Of a stretch of 64,000 nucleotides of DNA, positions 24,746 to 35,391 are shown piece by piece. Within the stretch, counting starts at the first letter, position 1, and every line of letters begins with the position of its first letter. This DNA is from Phallus indusiatus. Its lineage: Eukaryota > Basidiomycota > Agaricomycetes > Phallales > Phallaceae. The translations under genes and the position numbers were made by a program. The DNA lies in assembly GCA_027605045.1 (NCBI GenBank), contig JAQFWX010000051.1, forward strand, positions 206,289 through 270,288. Reading direction: 5' to 3'. Under the pieces are notes generated by a model. That model ran no database searches. It worked only from the letters and a program-made list of their open reading frames with translations, and was not told where the DNA came from.

Positions 24746-25762
24746 ATGTCAACGGATACTGAAGCTGGAGAATTGTTAACGATGGTAAGCTTTCTCCTTT
24801 TTGTTCAAGAATATTTATAAAACTGATATTCACTAAAATAGTGGATGAAGAAATTTAAAAAGCCTGGTCTGATTTACATACCTCTATCGCTCACTTTGTC
24901 GTCAGGCGGCAGAAACGACTTCTCAGTCGGCTGGAGATTTTCACTGAGCCAACACACGCCGTCGTCGGGCCTCTATACCCTACTGTCGAAGCGATATCTG
25001 GCGGGGTTTAGGAGATCGTCGCCGTTGTCAGCGAAACAATGGTTTGTTAGATTTAATTGCTTATCTTTTCTCAATAAGATTTACTGTATTTTCATCTTGA
25101 AGGCAACCATTCCAGAGGCCGAGAACCTCGGACTACTCTGCGGAAAGTTGATGAACACCTTGTCGGAGCACATTTCGAGGAGAAGACAAGGAAGTAGCGG
25201 GGTATCGGACGACAAGTTGCGCCTCGCCATCGAAAGTTTCAAGGAGTAGTACCATGTGTTTCTTCTCGTCATCGCAAATTGACTGGTTTCACCTTTGTGC
25301 AGAAAAGTGTTGACCATGCTGGAGGATATGAAAAAGATTAAAGCCGACCGCTTATGAGGTTTATACACCGAGATAAGTATATCTCGGAGTGTAAGCAGCA
25401 TAGGCGTGATTTATGTAACGCATTTGGAGAGGTTGCGGTACGTGTCATGGAATACTATCAAGGCGATTTTGGATAACCAAGTAATTTAGCTGGCGCTCGA
25501 CCTTCATATCTACCACGTTCAGAAAGGGAAAAAAACTCGACGCATAAATTATATAGGAACGCCAGAGATTGTTGGACGCAAGGTTGTTGGAGGGGAAACA
25601 CCTCTGGAGGAGTTGCACCGGCTGGTCTTCTCTGAATGCAAGAGGCTGGACGCTCTCGAAAGAAAGATCGACAGGACGCTAGAAGCCCTTACCCAAGGCC
25701 AAGAGAGGCAGACACGCCGTCTTGAGCTCATTGCTCATCAATTAGGGATACCGGACATTTAA
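24746..25762 (+). pseudogene. Decayed helical gene resembling fungal MLKL/STAND N-terminal domains
   Basis: A short first exon (24746-24784, MSTDTEAGELLTM) ends at a GTAAGC donor. The next block has one frame reading SIAHFVVRRQKRLLSRLEIF but with an in-frame TAG and a TAA just upstream. Later blocks read IPEAENLGLLCGKLMNTLSE, LTMLEDMKKIKADRL, RFIHRDKYISECKQHRRDLC and a coiled C-terminus with LERKIDRTLEALTQGQERQT ending at 25762. The order and helical style resemble the four-helix N-terminal domains found in fungal STAND/MLKL-like proteins. A frame change near 25357 and the stops suggest decay. The family assignment is by pattern only. Confidence 0.35.
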
Positions 25763-26340
25763 TACTTACATATATATTCGCGTGGTTTCACCAGCACAAA
25801 TAGTACCTGCATACCCCAGATCCAAGTTTTTCAGAGGATGTGATTGAACAGGTTTCTTTCTTGCTTTTGCCGATTGCATTACATTTTCTGAAGTTTTGCT
25901 GCCAGGACAATGTCAGTTGTCGAGCGAATTGGCGTGACAGTTGTCAGTTAATGCTTTGACCATGCGCAAAAGTGTGTCCTTCGTCAGTATAACAGGTAAC
26001 AATACCTGTATACTATACATAGTTAGTACATACATGAAACTCGTGAACTTGAAGTACAAAGCAAAGCACGTACTGTGTAGCCGAATTTCGCACGAACATT
26101 GCAGCTTGGGAAATTGACACACGTCACCGCGTCACGAGACACGAACACATCCACAATCATCCACAATGTACATTTGCATCCCACTACAATTTGCATTTTC
26201 AATCCAGCCTATCTTTCCGACTTTTTTTTCGCACCGATCCTCAATGAGAGTTGGCTCAAGCTCGTGTTCTCAAAATTGACATTCCACTTGCTTGCACTCT
26301 GAAAGAGATTTTAGACCAAAGTAATGAAGAGTGGAAGATG
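25763..26340. other. Intergenic, nothing recognised
   Basis: No supported gene between the decayed helical locus and the promoter of copy D. Confidence 0.4.
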
Positions 26341-26350
26341 AAGCTGATAA

Positions 26351-26432
26351 ATACGTCACTAGGGCCATTTCATTGTAATCCGATGATACTGTCAAACCAT
26401 TCACCCGCTACCTCCTGCCTTTATCTTGTATG
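26351..26432 (+). promoter_or_regulatory. Family promoter module upstream of copy D
   Basis: ATACGTCACTA (26351-26361), then TGTCAAACCATTCACCCGC and TACCTCC (26390-26416), then TTTATCTTGTATGC (26420-26433). The ATG is at 26486. Confidence 0.6.
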
Positions 26433-26485
26433 CAAGACTTTTCACGATTGTGTATCAACTCACCGTTCGGGCTATCATTCACTAA

Positions 26486-27746
26486 ATGAGTGTTGTAAGC
26501 ACGGCTTCTCATCACGAATCAGACTGCCAGGAAAAACCCTCTGCCAACCTCAAGACCGCTGAGGACCTGAAACCACCCTATCATAATTGTGAATGCGGCG
26601 ATGCTGGAGACTTTGTCCACTATTTTCCAGTAAAGCTCAACGATGCAAAATTCGTCAAGGAATTCAAAGCCCAAATTATCAGTTTTGTGAGTACCATTTG
26701 AGTCAGATGAACCTTCCTCATTTAATTATTATTTTAGATCCAACATATCTGGCTTGCCTCTCATGCCCAAAAGCTGTCTCCATGCATCATAACAGCTGTC
26801 CGTGAATGCATCAAAGTCTATAAACAAACCGTGCTACCCGTAGATCCAGTCGCCCACTTTTACAACTACCAGTTGGAAGGTAAATCCCTACCAGCCTGGA
26901 TAATCCTCCGCTCGCCATCGGACAAGGATGACCCGTCACACGCATCGCAAGTTGGCATCCGACACTGCCTTCTTCAAATATTCCTGGTCGAGCTTGCTCT
27001 CACTAAAGCTATCAGAGACGAGCTATATTCAGCTTGCGCTACGAAAGGTTTCAACAGTTTTTTCGGTCTCGTCCGACGGGAAAGTCTAAGACATCTCCAA
27101 GAAGCTCCTTTTGAAGGAACACTCCTTAATCAAAGTCGACATTCAGAGCGTATGGAAATTGGACACGGGCTTCTGCGACCGCCTGAGACTACTTTACCGG
27201 AAACCCTGACTGTTGTTCCCAATACTTAGCTGACATGGTATGTCCCCGACATGTCGCGGAGGTTGGAGTCAGGTCGAGTCATCGGTATAGAATTTGTAGC
27301 AAAAGGTAATTTCGAGGTTCAATGTGACTTACGAAAGTCCTGGTAATCATTTATTTCCTGCAGGTCAAATCTGGGGGATGTACATCCGAGCCGAAGGCAA
27401 TCAGTGGAAGCTAGTATTATGTCTATTGAAGCCTTCCCAAATAGATCTCCTCCAAAGAGACGTATTAGGGTATTTAAAAATTTCACGCGATGGCAGAACA
27501 AAACTTTTTGGGAGGACCTCAACCACCGTGGCGAGCGTGAATACACAATACATGCGCACTGTGAATCTGCCTGTCGAAGGAAACTTACCAAACAGTTATA
27601 CCATGACAATTACCAGTCACAAGGTGAATAAATGGTTGGTCAGTTTCTCCCAGATACCAGACAACACGCTGACCGTTTACTTTTCCAGTCATCAGTCTAT
27701 TAACAAGGATGGAAGCTGTTATTTGATACTCAGCCTTCGGAGTTGA
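26486..27746 (+). pseudogene. Paralogue D of the five-member family, one nonsense codon
   Basis: Exons by homology: 26486-26686, 26738-27305, 27364-27634 and 27689-27746; total 1098 nt, frame kept throughout. Exon 1 starts MSVVSTASHHESDCQEKP and has HNCECGDAGDFVHY; exon 2 has PAWIILRSPSDKDD, IRDELYSACATKGFNSFF and EIGHGLLRPP; exon 3 begins GQIWGMYIR; exon 4 has NKDGSCYLILSL. A single in-frame TAG at 27227-27229 follows TVVPNT, where copy C has VVPSSQGFEMTW; three codons are also missing there. Everything downstream is intact and splice sites are preserved, so the lesion looks recent, or it truncates the protein to about 230 residues. Intron 3 (54 nt) has no in-frame stop and could be retained. 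Confidence 0.7.
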
Positions 27747-28008
27747 CAAAAATAGTAATAAGAGTCGCGGAATCTAATTTACAGTAGTTACTTATTATGT
27801 AATTAGGCGCTAGAAAATCAAGCGTTTGAACGGGGTATACAACATACTCAGGAATCCGCCCCCGATTTCTGACAGGAGTTGGTCGTTGTAACAAATCTAC
27901 GCGGTCGTCTTTAGATAATAACTTGCCGTTTTGGTTAAGACAGAAAAATTTGCACCTCATTTGCATCTTATTGTTCTCTTTCTGTAGCGTGTTACGCTAC
28001 ACCCCAGT
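27747..28008. other. Intergenic, 3' flank of copy D
   Basis: No gene recognised; AT-rich flank between copy D and the inverted-repeat element. Confidence 0.4.
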
Positions 28009-28275
28009 TACAGCAGTTTGCAGACTCATTTGCACTCCGACAAGTCGTGCGTCGGATGTGCAAAAAATAGGGTCGAGAAACCGAGTTTTCATGGCTCAAT
28101 GGCTGATCATAAAATAGGGGTGTATTAGTAGGAAATACTCTTAAGATGTAGTTCGATTTTTTGAAACCAAAAAGTCATCATAATTGAGCAATTTGAAAAA
28201 AACCGGGTTCTCTGAGTTAATGGGCCTTTTGGGATTGAAAGTACTAGGTGGGAAAGATTGAGTGAGCACTGCAAG

Positions 28276-28350
28276 TCCCTTATGGCTCAGTGGTTGAATT
28301 GCCGCTGTTGCTTGTGTTATTTTTCGGAGGTCGCTAGTTCGATTCTGGGA
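28276..28350 (+). repeat. tRNA-like segment in left arm
   Basis: About 75 nt starting TCCC and ending GGGA, with an A-box-like TGGCTCAGTGG (28283-28293) and a B-box-like AGTTCGATTCT (28336-28346) at tRNA spacing. The acceptor and T stems are only partly complementary, so it is a degenerate tRNA-derived (SINE-like) sequence, not a working tRNA gene. Confidence 0.55.
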
Positions 28351-28537
28351 CACTTGACCTTTTTCGGTATCTTAGAAAAAAGTTTTTTTTTTTTTTCACA
28401 AAAAATTGTCTCCAGATTTCAATGACACTTGAGATCTCGTAAAATATTATGAAAGACATATATAATTTTTATGAAATTTTTTTTTTGAACTCAGTACTAA
28501 AGTGCAGTGGAAAATGATCTTGAACAAAAAAGGGACA

Positions 28538-28612
28538 CCCCAGAACCGAACTAGCGACCTCCGAAAAATAACACAAGCAACAGCGGCAATTCAACCACTG
28601 AGCCATAAGGGA
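28538..28612 (-). repeat. tRNA-like segment in right arm
   Basis: Mirror copy of the left-arm segment, with the same A- and B-box-like sequences on the minus strand. The two point toward each other across the unique centre. Confidence 0.55.
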
Positions 28613-28879
28613 CTTGCAGTGCTCACTCAATCTTTCCCACCTAGTACTTTCAATCCCAAAAGGCCCATTAACTCAGAGAACCCGGTTTTTTTTTAATTGC
28701 TCAATTATGATGACTTTTTGGTTTCAAAAAATCGAACTACATCTTAAGAGTATTTCCTACTAATACACCCCTATTTTATGATCAGCCGTTGAGCCATGAA
28801 AACTCGGTTTCTCGACCCTATTTTTTGCACATCCGACGCGCGACTTGTCGGAGTGCAAATGAGTCTGCAAACTGCTGTA

Positions 28880-29380
28880 AAGTTCTCATTATGGAAAAAT
28901 CTCCGGTCATGGCTGTCCGATTTACACGCACCAGTACTGATTGAACGAGTTAGTATAAGTTAAATAGCTGTTCCACATGTTATCAGGGCCACTCCTTGAC
29001 AAAATGCCTTGAATATTAGTAGAGACCTCTGTGGGGGGAAAGTAATTTGAATGACCAAAACTGCTTTAACCCATTCAAGTTCCATTAACAATTACAGCAT
29101 TGCACCAGTTGCATGTAACGGTTCCGCTATGACCAGCGGACTACTATTACCCATAGTACATATTAGTATATATATACAATTGCATGCAGACGATCGTCGT
29201 CTGCACAAGTACCTAGTATTATGTAATGTACATAGGCGCCGTCACACCAGTAAATACCGCGTAACGGTAAAGGCGCCGGCAGCCTTTCTTACCTGCACTT
29301 GCAAATATACAGCTTTATACTGTTTGTTGTGAGTCCGTAAGAACCGGGCTAATCGTAAACTGTAACGAAACGTTACATTG
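28880..29380. other. Intergenic, nothing recognised
   Basis: Flank between the inverted-repeat element and the RlpA-like relic; no gene recognised. Confidence 0.4.
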
Positions 29381-29550
29381 CAACGTCTTGGAAGTAAAAA
29401 TGTTCCTTTGAGCGGCCGATGTCGCCAATTGATGAAATTGAATAATATGAACTTGAATGAGTGAAAGGTTTACTCACTGTCCTTGAAGCTGACGAGTGAG
29501 GATCATTAGCCAGATTTCAAATGGTGGCTGACATTTGTAATACGGCTGCA
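29381..29550 (-). pseudogene. Relic of a duplicated RlpA-like gene
   Basis: 29381-29510 matches the exon 2 start, intron 1 and exon 1 end of the intact gene (about 31835-31965) with many changes. The acceptor reads CAAAG and the donor is shifted. 29511-29550 then matches the 5' flank at about 32231-32270. The rest of exon 1 and the later exons are lost. Confidence 0.55.
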
Positions 29551-29750
29551 GCGTGCGCGAAATACATAAGAGCAAAATAGTCAGCGATGAGTATATGCGC
29601 CGTCATTGACATTTACATTTCGAGGCACGAATTCGATCCTTTCTTAGTCTTCACATCCGACTTTATTCCAATTTTTATGGCTTCCCGCGCTCTTGTCAGA
29701 ATTACATACTAGCCCCAGTTCCGTTTTCCTGGAATGATGACTCACTAATA

Positions 29751-30225
29751 GGGGGTTTCACGTAGGTGAATTCCAACGTGAACTCGGGCTGAATTCGGTC
29801 TTGAACTCGTCCTCGGAATTCTCCGGAAATCAGTTTTGGAGTTTGGTTTGGAGTTCAGTGGGAAAGCAGCTCCAGAGCTGCTTTCCCAGTTTGATCAAAA
29901 ACTCCACTCGTTAACTCGGTCTGAACTCTCGCTTAATTTTTTGATCTGATTAAATTATTTTCTATGCCCGTATAAGGTACCAATTAATTATTATTAAATT
30001 CCACATTGGTCCATCAATTCCCATCAAATTTTAGTGAAAATGCGAACTGGAATTCAAGTGGAATTGCCGAAGGGGGGGGTTTCACGTAGGACAAACTCCA
30101 TCTGAACTCCATCTGAACTCGTCTGATAACTCGATGATAACCTAGAGTTTCACCACGAGTTCAAGAGGGAGTTATCCGTCGAATTTAAAGCGAATTCAGA
30201 GCGAGTTCACCTACGTGAAACCCCC
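29751..30225. mobile_element. TA-flanked MITE, 475 bp
   Basis: Begins GGGGGTTTCACGTAGGTGAA and ends with its inverted copy (TTCACCTACGTGAAACCCCC), each bordered by TA (29749-29750 and 30226-30227). An internal third copy of the terminus (GGGGGGGTTTCACGTAGGA) lies near 30074. There is no coding capacity. It sits within the duplicated 5' flank of the RlpA-like relic. Confidence 0.8.
29859..29888. repeat. Perfect hairpin inside the MITE
   Basis: TGGGAAAGCAGCTC and its exact complement are separated by only two bases, forming a 14-bp perfect stem near the element's middle. Confidence 0.8.
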
Positions 30226-30359
30226 TAATGTATATAAAACCTTTTCTTTTAGCTTACAAATAACAACTGTGGGTTTCCCCCTTATTTTCCCTTTGAGCAC
30301 ACTTACACTAGTTCCCTCTCTTCTCTATGTGCTACTGGCCTGAGCTCTTTTGTGCTAAT

Positions 30360-30420
30360 CATGAAAACGATCAACGGAGACGAGAGAGTAAACGACCACA
30401 CTGAGAGCAGTTGCGGGTAG
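30360..30420. repeat. Second piece of the duplicated RlpA-like 5' flank
   Basis: Matches 32284-32350 (GAAAAC-ATCA-CGGAGA and GAGAGC-GTTGC blocks). The intervening duplicated sequence is interrupted by the MITE at 29751-30225. Confidence 0.45.
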
Positions 30421-31445
30421 TCATCTAGTCAACCTCGCGATGCGGACTTTGAGGGCTGGTAGCTGAAAGTACAAAACCCTGGACGTTGCCTTTCCTCATT
30501 TTTTCCAGAAATGGCACCCCCAGCGGACGTCAACATTTTGAATCCGACTCCCGTTCCCTCCGTCGACGTCAACATCCTCAGGCCCTTCCTCGTTTTGACG
30601 AGACTTTTCATAACGACACTTCACATCTTACTGAGGCCACGCAACAAAAACTGTGGAATTCCTTTAAAAATCAAAGGTTATTTGAGAAAGAAAATCCACT
30701 TCGTACCGCAGACCGCTCCCGGCCGGGGGACATCCCAACCCCTTCGACGCAAAAGCGGCAGAAAGGTTGGTCTTATTCTCACGTCCTCTATAAGTTTCCT
30801 AATTTTCTTTCGTACTCTCAGCGTTGAGAAAAGGGAGTCATTATCAAATATAAGCAACCCTCATTGTCGCGCTTGAATGTATGTATTCTTATTTATGTGT
30901 ATTTATGTACCCGGCCAAGACTGACAATGACCAGTGCCAATTCTCAACAAATGCTTGGATGACTGCCTAAGGTCTCTGTCGAGAAAAGTTAGCTTTCGCA
31001 GAACCAAAACCTCCCGAACCCATTCCGGTTAGCGTCACGATATCGACGTTGCCAAGTCAAGTCCCCCTCAGCCTGTTACATTTCAGCCTCCCCCGTCGAA
31101 AATTAGTTTCATACACAATATTAAGCTTTTTCCCCACCATTTGCGAAAACTCAGTGTCGTCTCCTTTCGTCAAACCATTTAAATTCCCGACCTGTCTAGT
31201 AAAATTAAAATTGAAGCCACCAATATGGCGGCCCAAATATGACAGGGGTCCGTCGTTATGTGAGAGTAATAAATTCTAGTGAAGTGATTCAGGTTCTATT
31301 CGTGCAATTTAATCACATAAAGTACTATTAAAACCCCAAGGAATGTATCTATATTTGCGCATCAACACTAGTGAAATAAATAAGACCCAGTCTCAACCTT
31401 CCCGAGGTCGCCGCTGAATAATTTAGATACTGAATGACTGGCAAT
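30421..31445. other. Intergenic, nothing recognised
   Basis: Overlapping short plus frames at 30486-30876 contain a duplicated D-V-N-I-L motif but no known domain; no gene supported. Confidence 0.4.
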
Positions 31446-32033
31446 TTAACTGAAGTTCCACGAAACTAAAGGGAGGATTGATATAAATGATAAATAACTA
31501 GTCGAGATATAAATTCACTCACCTGGAATAACGCCAACAGATTCTGGTGCGAATGCAGTAAACAGTCCGACGGACATGTCGATGCTGTCTCCTGCACAAC
31601 CTGGACACAAGTCCGCAACGGTCGCGGTATGTGTAGTACCGGAACTGGTGTCGGTGATAGTTACAGACTTTCCACAGTGACTACCACCATCATATTGGCT
31701 TTCAGCTGGGATGGAAATAAAATGAAATTTAGGCGCATTCCCGAGGTTCATATAAAAGGGGAACGGGACGTACGCAAAGCGATGATGAAGTCGCTGTCTT
31801 GGTGTACTTGCCCGCAAGCACCAGTTGCACCGTCTTGGAAATAAAATGTTCCTCTGAGCGGCGAATGTCGTGTAATTAACGAGATTGAATGCGAATAAGT
31901 GAAACCTATAAATGTTTACTTACCGTCCTTGGAATTGACGAGCGATGAGAGAGGCTGGAATTGGTTTTGCTAGGGCAACTGTGGCTGTCAAAGCCAAGGT
32001 AGTTGCGATAGCAGTAGACAATATTTTGAACAT
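31446..32033 (-). CDS. Secreted RlpA-like double-psi beta-barrel protein
   Basis: Exons on the minus strand: 32033-31924, 31853-31774, 31705-31523 and 31465-31446; total 393 nt, 130 residues, the usual size for this secreted fungal group. The N-terminus is a clear signal peptide (FKILSTAIATTLALTATVALA). The barrel follows: DGATGACGQVHQDSDFIIAL, SQYDGGSHCGKSVTIT, then ADLCPGCAGDSIDMS and SVGVIPVSWNF. The four cysteines expected in this fold family are present. Fungal relatives are small secreted proteins of mostly unknown role, some annotated as riboflavin aldehyde-forming-like. The last exon is only 20 nt but completes the conserved PVSWNF end. A decayed duplicate lies at 29381-29550. Confidence 0.85.
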
Positions 32034-33960
32034 TGTGAAAGTATGTGAATTAGAGAAAGAAAGAAATCAGGTGAGACTCGCTGAGTGTAGTGTTGAGTTG
32101 GATTGGAATATCGCAAAAAAAAATGACTCAGTTATAAAGGAACTGGGAACACAGCCCGTAGCTGCTAAACTTACAAATTTAGTAAACAATTGATAAACTG
32201 ACGAGTATGTTGAATACCTCAGCAAGATATTCGCATTATCCAGATTTAAAATGATGGTTGACATTCGTAAATACGTGCCCATCATGAAAACAATCAGCGG
32301 AGATGAGAAAGCCGGGAGAATAAACGACGTTACCGAGAGCGGTTGCTTTGGGTAAATACGGGAAAGAGTAGCATTTTGCAATCGATTTCATCGAAAATAG
32401 AAAATTGAGATTGCGAACGCTATCATCACAGAACGTAAAAAAAGCTGCTTTTGCAGATATTCACTCGTTTGAATTAGGTCCAATTGGTCAGGAGCCAGGT
32501 ATATCATCAATAAATTGATGCTGTTACTGCTACACCGATTGAGTTTAAGGACTGTTATGGAAATCGGCGCCAAAGACAATTACCCTGGTACTGTCGTATG
32601 GGAGTCACCGTCTTGTTTGTCGTGATCAAAATCGAGCGGCCGTATTCGGAATAAACCAGACCAACTCCTGAAATCTGGTGTATATTGTTAGGCACACGTA
32701 GCCGCAGGTTGATTTGGTACGAGTTGATGATTTTTGAGAGTAGAATCTTCAAGCTGCGGAATTTCGGTAAAAATTCTTTGAACAAGATATATTAATACTT
32801 TGTGCGGCCGAATAATAACCATGGCATTTTCAGGCATTTTCAGTCTCAGAGGTATCAGCGCGGGATCGGGAATTTGGTGTCAAAATCGGCGTCGCGAAGT
32901 ACTTAAGAGATTTTCGAGTAAAAACGTTAGGATTAGATGTTGGAATTGGTGCCTGAGCTGAAGACTGACAAAAGGTGGCATGGTGTCTCGTCGTAAAGAC
33001 CGTCGTTTGGCACGAGTGAACAGGTTTTGATACCAGAGAGAGACGTGCTCCGATTGGGTTGTGTAATTGTAACTAAACGCGCCCATCACAGTTTGCCGTT
33101 TGGATGCTGAGCGCTGAGGTCTGGTGGCGTCTTCGCGACGACCCTTTCCCCAGAACGACTAATTTTTAGAGTAGATAACAGTATGCAACTCGGAGTGATC
33201 ATATAGAAGTTGTAGAAGTATTCCAGTGGAAGCCTTGGGGAATGCGGTTACCGGTAGAAGAACGCGTGTATTGAGCCGATGCGTCGCTAGACTACTACTA
33301 TGTAGCAGAAACAGAACAAGAGGCAATTCCGGAAATTTGGGATGATACGTGTGTATTATCTTAATCCATAGAAGGTAACATTGATCTAGGATCTGTTTGA
33401 AAAAAGAAAACTGAGGGCGGACGCGCGAAAGGTTTGTACATGTGAAAAGGAGCAGCGGCCGTGGTAGAATTCTCATTGCATTAGTGGGTTCGCATGGTAT
33501 CCGACCATCCGTGCGGTCAACTCGAAAAGCCATTAAGTTGTGTCCCAGATTCAATAATGGAGATCTTCCTCCACGTCCTACGCACGCCTAACGCGACACC
33601 TTACAGGCAGAAGAAAGGCTCGCAGAATTGATCTCGAGGAGTCAATGAAGTCAATGAGTCAATATCGACACCATCAAGGCACGCAGAGTTCACAATTGAT
33701 TATTGTTCTCTTTCATCAGGCTGGCATTCGCAGAATGGACTGGGAAGCTAAAGCGCTAAGAGACGGCGACGTGATGTATGACGACCTTTGTGACATCGAG
33801 TCCAAACTCCGTCTCGAATGATGCCGACGGCTTGTACTTTCATCATCGACATCAGAGTTAGTTTTCAAGCCGCGTTCGAGCTTCAAAGACCAACTCTATC
33901 GACACGCTTGACGAGGAAATTCTAGCCTAGGAAAAAGAAGCAAATGGACCATGAAATGGA
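32034..33960. other. Intergenic, nothing recognised
   Basis: No supported gene. A minus frame at 33159-33554 has no recognisable domain or splice support. Confidence 0.4.
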
Positions 33961-33963
33961 TAG

Positions 33964-34048
33964 GTACGTCACTACTGGCATAAATCCCGGAACTGTCAAA
34001 CCGTTCACCCACCGGCGGTGTCGCCTCCTTTTTTCATGTATACTACAG
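33964..34048 (+). promoter_or_regulatory. Family promoter module upstream of copy E
   Basis: GTACGTCACTA (33964-33974), then TGTCAAACCGTTCACCCACC and GCCTCC after a short insertion (33994-34028), then TGTATACTAC (34037-34046). The likely start codon is about 120 bp downstream. Confidence 0.55.
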
Positions 34049-34164
34049 GACCTATCTCGAGTTGACCCATCATTTAAACCAAAAGCACCAAAATTAAATT
34101 TGTAAATTCGGCTCCCTCTCCTCAAACAAATTTCAAGGAAGAGTCATCCACTGACACTAAAGAC

Positions 34165-35391
34165 ATGAAGCTGTCCCGTCACGGATGCGAATGCGGCGAA
34201 GATGGAGATTTTTTTCATTATTTCCGAGAAAACCTCAACGATGCCAAATCCATCGAAGTGTTCAAATCCCATATTATTACTTTAGTAAGTGATGATATTT
34301 GATGGTGCGTAAGTAACAACAATTCGAATGTTTCTCCAGATCCGAAATATTTGGCTTGCCTCTCGCGCCGACAAGCTGTCCCCATGTGTCATCACAGCCG
34401 TTCGCGAATGCATCGAAGTGTGTAAAAAAACCACACTACCCGTTGGACCACTGAACGAGTTTTACAACTTCCTGCTGGAAGATAAATCTCTGCCAGTCTG
34501 GATCATTCTCCACTCATCCTCGGACAACCCGTGTTCGGCAAAAGTTGCCCCACGATTCACCTTGCTTGATTTGTTTCTGTCCGAATTCGTTTTCACTGAA
34601 GGTATCAGGGACGAGCTATACTTGGCGTGTGCAACGAAGTGTTTCAACAGATTCTTCAGTCGCATACGACAAGAAAGTTTGAGACAGCTTCAAGTTCGTG
34701 AAGCTCGTGCGGGAGGTATAGAAATCGGACACGGACTGGTACTTCCGCCTTTAGGTTTAGCTCTTGCGGAGACCCTGGAGGTCGATTATCTCGTGGGTGG
34801 TATCAGATTGAAGTGGTCTGTCCCCGATTTGCTCCAGAGGTTGGAACCAGGTCGTGTCATGAGTACAGAATTTGGGGCAAGGGGTGCGATTCATTCATCT
34901 CTAAAAATTATAATGTCGTTTAATTTTCACTGTATCAACTAATATACCTGGTTGTTTTCCTTTTCCGTAGGTCAGATATGGGGTATATACATTCAACCTC
35001 AATGTGTTCGATGGACATTCGTAGTATGTCAGATTAAGCCTTCTCCGATCAACCTGACCGGGAAAGACGTCTATGTGTCCTTGAAACTTGCGCGTAATGG
35101 CAAAATACCATTCTTTGAGTCGAGATCAGTCAAGTTGGCGACTCTGTGGACGCAAAACATGCCAACGCTGGATCGCTTCCCTGTGGGAGGAGACATGCCA
35201 AACGTGCCTCATTTCATAATACCGATTCTAGAGAACTCAAACTCGAAGGGGTTAGTCATTTTTCCACCTCCATGTTAGGCGACAACATATTATTGACCGC
35301 CTGTTTCTTTGTTAGTTTGAGGTCTTTAAGGTCCATGTATAAGGACGGAAGCTGTTATTTAGTACTCGAACTCTTGAGTGTTGATTGGTAA
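34165..35391 (+). CDS. Paralogue E of the five-member family, function unknown
   Basis: Exons: 34165-34284, 34340-34883, 34971-35250 and 35316-35391; total 1020 nt, 339 residues, no internal stop. The chosen ATG begins MKLSRHGCECGEDGDFFHY, matching an internal DMKLSRHTCECG in copy C. The open frame extends upstream to a stop at 34075 without another ATG, so the N-terminus may be shorter than in its relatives. Exon 2 has PVWIILHSSSDN, IRDELYLACATKCFNRFF and EIGHGLVLPP; exon 3 begins GQIWGIYIQ; exon 4 has YKDGSCYLVLEL. All three introns match the other copies in position and phase. Confidence 0.72.

Larger units (their letters stand above)
28011..28877. mobile_element. TA-flanked long-inverted-repeat element (Tc1/mariner-type MITE or foldback)
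   Basis: Two arms of about 341 bp (28011-28351 and 28537-28877) are near-identical inverted copies around a unique centre of about 185 bp. Outer ends are CAGCAGTTTGCAGACTC and its complement, each flanked by TA (28009-28010 and 28878-28879), the target duplication typical of Tc1/mariner-like elements. No transposase frame is present. The arms differ at only a few positions, suggesting a young element. Each arm contains a tRNA-like segment. Confidence 0.8.

Noticed and set aside
28276..28350. A functional tRNA gene
   Set aside because: The A- and B-box-like sequences are present, but acceptor and T stems are mismatched and a mirror copy sits in a mobile element.
28141..28696. Two short open frames with nearly identical NRTSDLRKITQAT-type proteins
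   Set aside because: They are the same arm sequence read on opposite strands through the tRNA-like segment; such frames are a common artefact of tRNA-derived repeats.
33159..33554. 131-residue minus-strand protein
   Set aside because: No recognisable features, and nothing around it supports a gene.
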